NCBI GenBank assembly: GCA_007119455.1
Contig: SKPR01000064.1
Location: 1 to 9,006 of the forward strand
Direction of reading: 5' to 3'
DNA: 9,006 bases
Source: Candidatus Brevefilum sp.
Lineage (GTDB): Bacteria > Chloroflexota > Anaerolineae > Anaerolineales > Anaerolineaceae
A model generated the notes under the pieces. It was not told the origin of the DNA, did no database searches, and saw only the letters and a program-made list of their open reading frames with translations. The position numbers and the translations under genes were made by a program. Each line of letters starts with the position of its first letter. Within the stretch, counting starts at the first letter, position 1. Below are positions 6,489 through 9,006 of this stretch, one piece after another.

Positions 6489-6497
6489 TGGTATACT
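6489..6497 (+). promoter_or_regulatory. Candidate extended -10 promoter for the MATE/ANKH-like gene
   Basis: TGGTATACT gives a TGn extension with TATACT (five of six matches to TATAAT). No good -35 lies 16-18 bases upstream. Transcription would start near 6504, leaving a leader of about 46 bases that contains the AAGGA site. An 8-base palindrome GTGATCAC lies just upstream at 6477-6484. The evidence is sequence pattern only. Confidence 0.35.
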
Positions 6498-6536
6498 TCG
6501 ACAATGTGTGAAATGACCCTGTCTGAGGATTGACAC

Positions 6537-6541
6537 AAGGA
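6537..6541 (+). promoter_or_regulatory. Ribosome binding site deciding the GTG start of the transporter
   Basis: AAGGA ends eight bases before the GTG at 6550. This supports GTG as the start over the later in-frame ATG at codon 33, which would cut off the first membrane helix. Confidence 0.65.
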
Positions 6542-6549
6542 CCACCAGC

Positions 6550-7887
6550 GTGAACGTCAAAGAAGAAACAAAATCCAAAGAATCATCATTGTCGCTTAAA
6601 AGAGTTTTGATAACCTGGCTGCCCCTGGCGGGGAGCTGGCTGTTGATGAGCATCGAACTGCCCGCCATCAATGCCATTGTGGCCCGTTTGGCCAATCCTG
6701 AAGTCAACCTGGCTGCGTATGGAGGCGTGGTCTTCCCGATTGCTCTGACCATTGAGGCCCCGGTGATTATGCTTCTGGCAGCGGCTACAGCCCTCAGCAG
6801 GGATTGGCGTTCCTACCAGCGGCTCAAGAAGATCACGCTGATTATGGGCGGATTTCTGGGTGGTGTGCATCTGCTGGTAGCCGTCACACCATTATATGAT
6901 TTTGTGGTCAATGTGCTGTTGGGTGCGCCGCCTGAAGTGCTTGAACCAGGCCGGATGGGTCTACTGTTCCTGACTCCCTGGACGGTTGGGATTGCCTACC
7001 GGCGTTTTCAGCAGGGGACGATGATCCGCTTTGGTCATTCGAAGATGGTGGGCGAAACGACGGTGATCCGGCTGATTACGACTGCCATCATGCTGACCAT
7101 CGGGATCACGCTAAGGACCATCCCCGGAGCCTGGTTGGCCGGAATGACCCAGGGTCTCTCGGTCACCATGGAAGCGATCTATGCCGGCCTGCGCATCCGT
7201 AAGATCCGCCCGAAGATTAAAGCTGCACCTGATGCAGAGAAACCTTTGACCCTCAAACGGTTCATCGCTTTTTATTCTCCTCTGGCGATCACCTCATCCT
7301 TGTGGCTATTATGGTTACCCCTGATCAGTGGTGCCGTTTCACGCATGCCCGACCCCCTTGAATCCCTGGCCATCTGGTCAGTGGTGACAGGGCTGCTCTT
7401 TATGTTCCGCACACCCGGTGTGGCTTACAACGAAGCTGTCGTGGCCTTGTTAGAGGAGCCATGCGCTTTCCCGATTTTAAAACGTTTTGCTCAAATTATC
7501 TCCCTGGGAACCGTTACCCTGGCCACGATTGTGGTTATCACACCCGTTTCTCCCTGGTGGTTTTCTGTTGTGGCCAACCTCCCTCCGGGCATGGTGACGA
7601 CCGCCCGCATGACCCTGGCCTTTGGTATTCCTCTCACTGTGTTGAGCGTTTATATCAGTCTGTTCCAGGGTATGATTGTTAACAAAGAAAAAACTGGCCC
7701 GGTTGCTGAAGCCGTGGTAATTTTTCTGCTTTCATTGGGTGGAATCCTTGCAGTGGGTGTATCCACCGAAGTGTTCAAAGGCGTTTATGTGGCTGTCGTT
7801 GCTTTCACCCTGGCCCATCTGGCCCAGGGGGTCTGGCTAATGTTACGCAGCAAAAAGGAACGTCAATCCCTGGTAAATTGTTATTAG
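6550..7887 (+). CDS. 12-helix MATE/ANKH-like (MOP superfamily) membrane transporter
   Basis: This is a 445-residue polytopic inner-membrane protein with no soluble domain. Hydrophobic segments suggest 12 helices, roughly at 19-37, 57-78, 96-115, 136-150, 170-188, 192-214, 238-260, 272-290, 314-332, 354-374, 384-403 and 409-432. The two six-helix halves are visibly related. PLAGSWLL...NAIVARLANPEVNLAAYG (25-58) corresponds to PLAITSSLW...SGAVSRMPDPLESLAIW (244-276). EAPVIMLLAAATALSRD (69-85) corresponds to RTPGVAYNEAVVALLEE (287-303). The first half also resembles vertebrate ANKH (helix 1 and LASYG), a relative of MATE exporters. MOP proteins export drugs, lipids or, for ANKH, small anions such as ATP or citrate. 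Direction and substrate here are unknown. The GTG start has AAGGA eight bases upstream. It stands apart from the M20 gene (148 bases) and converges on the prenyl synthase gene. Confidence 0.8.
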   Translation: MNVKEETKSKESSLSLKRVLITWLPLAGSWLLMSIELPAINAIVARLANPEVNLAAYGGVVFPIALTIEAPVIMLLAAATALSRDWRSYQRLKKITLIMGGFLGGVHLLVAVTPLYDFVVNVLLGAPPEVLEPGRMGLLFLTPWTVGIAYRRFQQGTMIRFGHSKMVGETTVIRLITTAIMLTIGITLRTIPGAWLAGMTQGLSVTMEAIYAGLRIRKIRPKIKAAPDAEKPLTLKRFIAFYSPLAITSSLWLLWLPLISGAVSRMPDPLESLAIWSVVTGLLFMFRTPGVAYNEAVVALLEEPCAFPILKRFAQIISLGTVTLATIVVITPVSPWWFSVVANLPPGMVTTARMTLAFGIPLTVLSVYISLFQGMIVNKEKTGPVAEAVVIFLLSLGGILAVGVSTEVFKGVYVAVVAFTLAHLAQGVWLMLRSKKERQSLVNCY

Positions 7888-7903
7888 GAAGCCAGATAAA
7901 GTC
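7888..7903. other. 16-base convergent junction without a visible terminator
   Basis: The transporter TAG (7885-7887) and the prenyl synthase stop (7904-7906 on the minus strand) face each other with 16 bases between. I see no hairpin followed by a T run in or next to this gap, so transcripts from both sides probably run into the opposite gene or end by another mechanism. Confidence 0.6.
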
Positions 7904-8920
7904 TCAATTATCCCGATGGAGTAGTTTTTGCGATAATTCTTGTAAGGCCCGGGCATATTCATTCGGGTTGGGAAATAGCATTTCCAGGCTGGTAAAGGCT
8001 TGCTGGGTGAAGGTTGCTGCCTGTTCTCTGACGTATTCCTGGGCACCACATGCCGCTAACAGTTCGGACATTTGATCAATGTCACCCGTTTTAAGTTCTG
8101 TTTGTGACCACAGTGTTTTGAAATCAGCGCATTTTTCCAGCCCAAACAGGATGGGCAGGGTTTTCTTGCGCGCCATCAGATCGCTGGCGGCTGATTTGCC
8201 CGTCACCTGTGGATCTCCCCAGATACCCAGGTAATCATCCTGGATCTGAAAAGCTAACCCCAGGCTTTCACCATAGATCGATAATCTGTTGACGGTTTCT
8301 TGATGTTGCCCGGATACGATGCCACCGACAGCGGCTGAAAATGCGATCAGGGCCGCGGTTTTTCCACGGATCATATCCAGATAGGTTTCAATTTCGATCT
8401 CGTTATCATCTTCAAAAGCGATATCGAGAAATTGCCCCCGGGTGAGCTGCAGACAGATCTGGTTCAGGTGCCGGGCAGCCTGTGCTGCAATCTCGGGACT
8501 GCAGGTATCTGATAAAACCAACATCGCCAGCTGGGCAATGCTGAACAGCGCGTCGCCGGCATTAACAGCCTGGGCGATACCCCATCGTTGCCAGAGGGTG
8601 GGACGTCCATGACGCAGGGGTGAGCGATCTTCAATATCGTCGTGAATCAGGGTGAAGTTATGTAGCAATTCGATGGCCAGGGCAGCCGGCATAGCATTCT
8701 GGATGGTCCCGTCACAGGCCCCAGCAGATAACAGCACCAATAGCGGCCGGATGCGTTTACCTCGACTGGCTTCTGTGTCCTCATCATCAGCCCAACCCAT
8801 ATGGTAGGTGATCATCGCTTGTAATTCGGCACTGCGGCCGAATTCGTGTGATTTGACGAAGTTACGCAAGCCCATTTCGATCTCGGGAATAAGCTGGTTC
8901 TGAAGGTCGGCCAGGGTCAT
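7904..8920 (-). CDS. Polyprenyl (geranylgeranyl/farnesyl-type) diphosphate synthase
   Basis: This cytoplasmic all-trans prenyl transferase adds isopentenyl diphosphate units to an allylic primer, supplying quinone, carotenoid or lipid chains. The 338 residues show GKRIRPL (54-60), which binds the diphosphate. The first aspartate-rich motif is DDIED (94-98), followed by RHGRPTLW (103-110). RGKTAAL lies at 185-191. The second motif region is FQIQDDYLGIWGDPQVTGK (224-242). There the classical DDxxD reads DDYLG, with an aspartate at 236. I recall the same DDxLGIWGD form in actinobacterial and Chloroflexota relatives, so it is probably normal for the subgroup. The fifth residue before the first motif is phenylalanine (F89), which in type I synthases tends to limit the product to about C15-C20; product length is inference. 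The ATG has GAGGAG six bases upstream. An unidentified same-strand gene ends 17 bases upstream, suggesting an operon. Confidence 0.93.
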   Translation of the reverse strand: MTLADLQNQLIPEIEMGLRNFVKSHEFGRSAELQAMITYHMGWADDEDTEASRGKRIRPLLVLLSAGACDGTIQNAMPAALAIELLHNFTLIHDDIEDRSPLRHGRPTLWQRWGIAQAVNAGDALFSIAQLAMLVLSDTCSPEIAAQAARHLNQICLQLTRGQFLDIAFEDDNEIEIETYLDMIRGKTAALIAFSAAVGGIVSGQHQETVNRLSIYGESLGLAFQIQDDYLGIWGDPQVTGKSAASDLMARKKTLPILFGLEKCADFKTLWSQTELKTGDIDQMSELLAACGAQEYVREQAATFTQQAFTSLEMLFPNPNEYARALQELSQKLLHRDN

Positions 8921-8926
8921 GAAGTT

Positions 8927-8932
8927 CTCCTC
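8927..8932 (-). promoter_or_regulatory. Ribosome binding site of the polyprenyl synthase
   Basis: GAGGAG on the minus strand ends six bases before the ATG at 8920. It lies in the 17-base gap after the preceding reading frame's stop, as expected for an operon. Confidence 0.75.
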
Positions 8933-8937
8933 AAGGA

Positions 8938-9006
8938 TTATTTATTGTAAGTCAATTGATCCGGGTTCAGATTGGGCAGGGAGCGAGCGCCGCAGGCAAA
9001 CATGGC
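8938..9006 (-). CDS. C-terminal end of an unidentified gene (cut by window edge)
   Basis: An open minus-strand frame enters from the right edge and ends at TAA (8940-8938) after 22 codons, reading AMFACGARSLPNLNPDQLTY followed by NK. It is on the same strand as the prenyl synthase and ends 17 bases before that gene's ATG, a typical operon spacing, which is the main reason for believing it. The fragment is too short to identify. The single CG pair is not preceded by a cysteine at the CxxC position, so a zinc ribbon is not supported. Confidence 0.5.
   Translation of the reverse strand, partial: AMFACGARSLPNLNPDQLTYNK

Noticed and set aside
1..9006. Defence system, prophage, IS element, CRISPR array or tRNA
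   Set aside because: All substantial frames are accounted for by housekeeping, metabolic or transport genes. No transposase, integrase, repeated spacer pattern, tRNA fold or terminal inverted repeat was seen on either strand.

Overview
The window is about 50% GC and reads as ordinary bacterial chromosome. It carries seven complete protein-coding genes, two genes cut by the window edges, and no RNA gene, insertion sequence, CRISPR array or phage-like module that I can see. The gene mix suggests an anaerobic or facultative Chloroflexota of the Anaerolineae type: an Mrp whose C-terminal CxxC is replaced, a RicT/PSP1 protein, a PIG-L deacetylase, a short-chain polyprenyl synthase with a DDxLGIWGD second motif, and frequent TTG/GTG starts. 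This taxon call is inference from family resemblance and is only moderately secure.

Left part, minus strand (1-2064). A glucose-6-phosphate dehydrogenase gene (zwf) is followed 48 bases later by the first 171 codons of a DHA2-type MFS transporter that runs off the left edge. Both start with TTG, each fixed by a close in-frame upstream stop and a Shine-Dalgarno sequence. A plausible zwf promoter lies in the 317-base divergent spacer (2065-2381).

Middle part, plus strand (2382-6401). Four genes run head to tail. They are an Mrp/ApbC-type P-loop ATPase with an N-terminal MIP18-like domain, a RicT-like PSP1 protein with six conserved cysteines, a PIG-L family zinc deacetylase, and an M20 amidohydrolase whose start overlaps the deacetylase stop (ATGA). 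A strong extended -10 sits six bases before the PSP1 ATG, so that gene probably has its own promoter and a leaderless mRNA. The first two genes pair an Fe-S carrier family with an Fe-S protein family. The last two pair two hydrolases that could act one after the other on an N-acylated compound.

Right part. After a 148-base spacer with a possible promoter comes a plus-strand 12-helix membrane protein of the MATE/ANKH (MOP) type. It converges, with a 16-base gap, on a minus-strand polyprenyl diphosphate synthase gene. Upstream of that gene, at the right edge, are the last 22 codons of another minus-strand gene that I could not identify.

I found no clear new multi-gene system. The best leads are the coupled PIG-L/M20 pair, the ANKH-like transporter with its visible internal duplication, the Mrp-RicT neighbourhood with a CxxC-less Mrp, and the apparent leaderless promoter.
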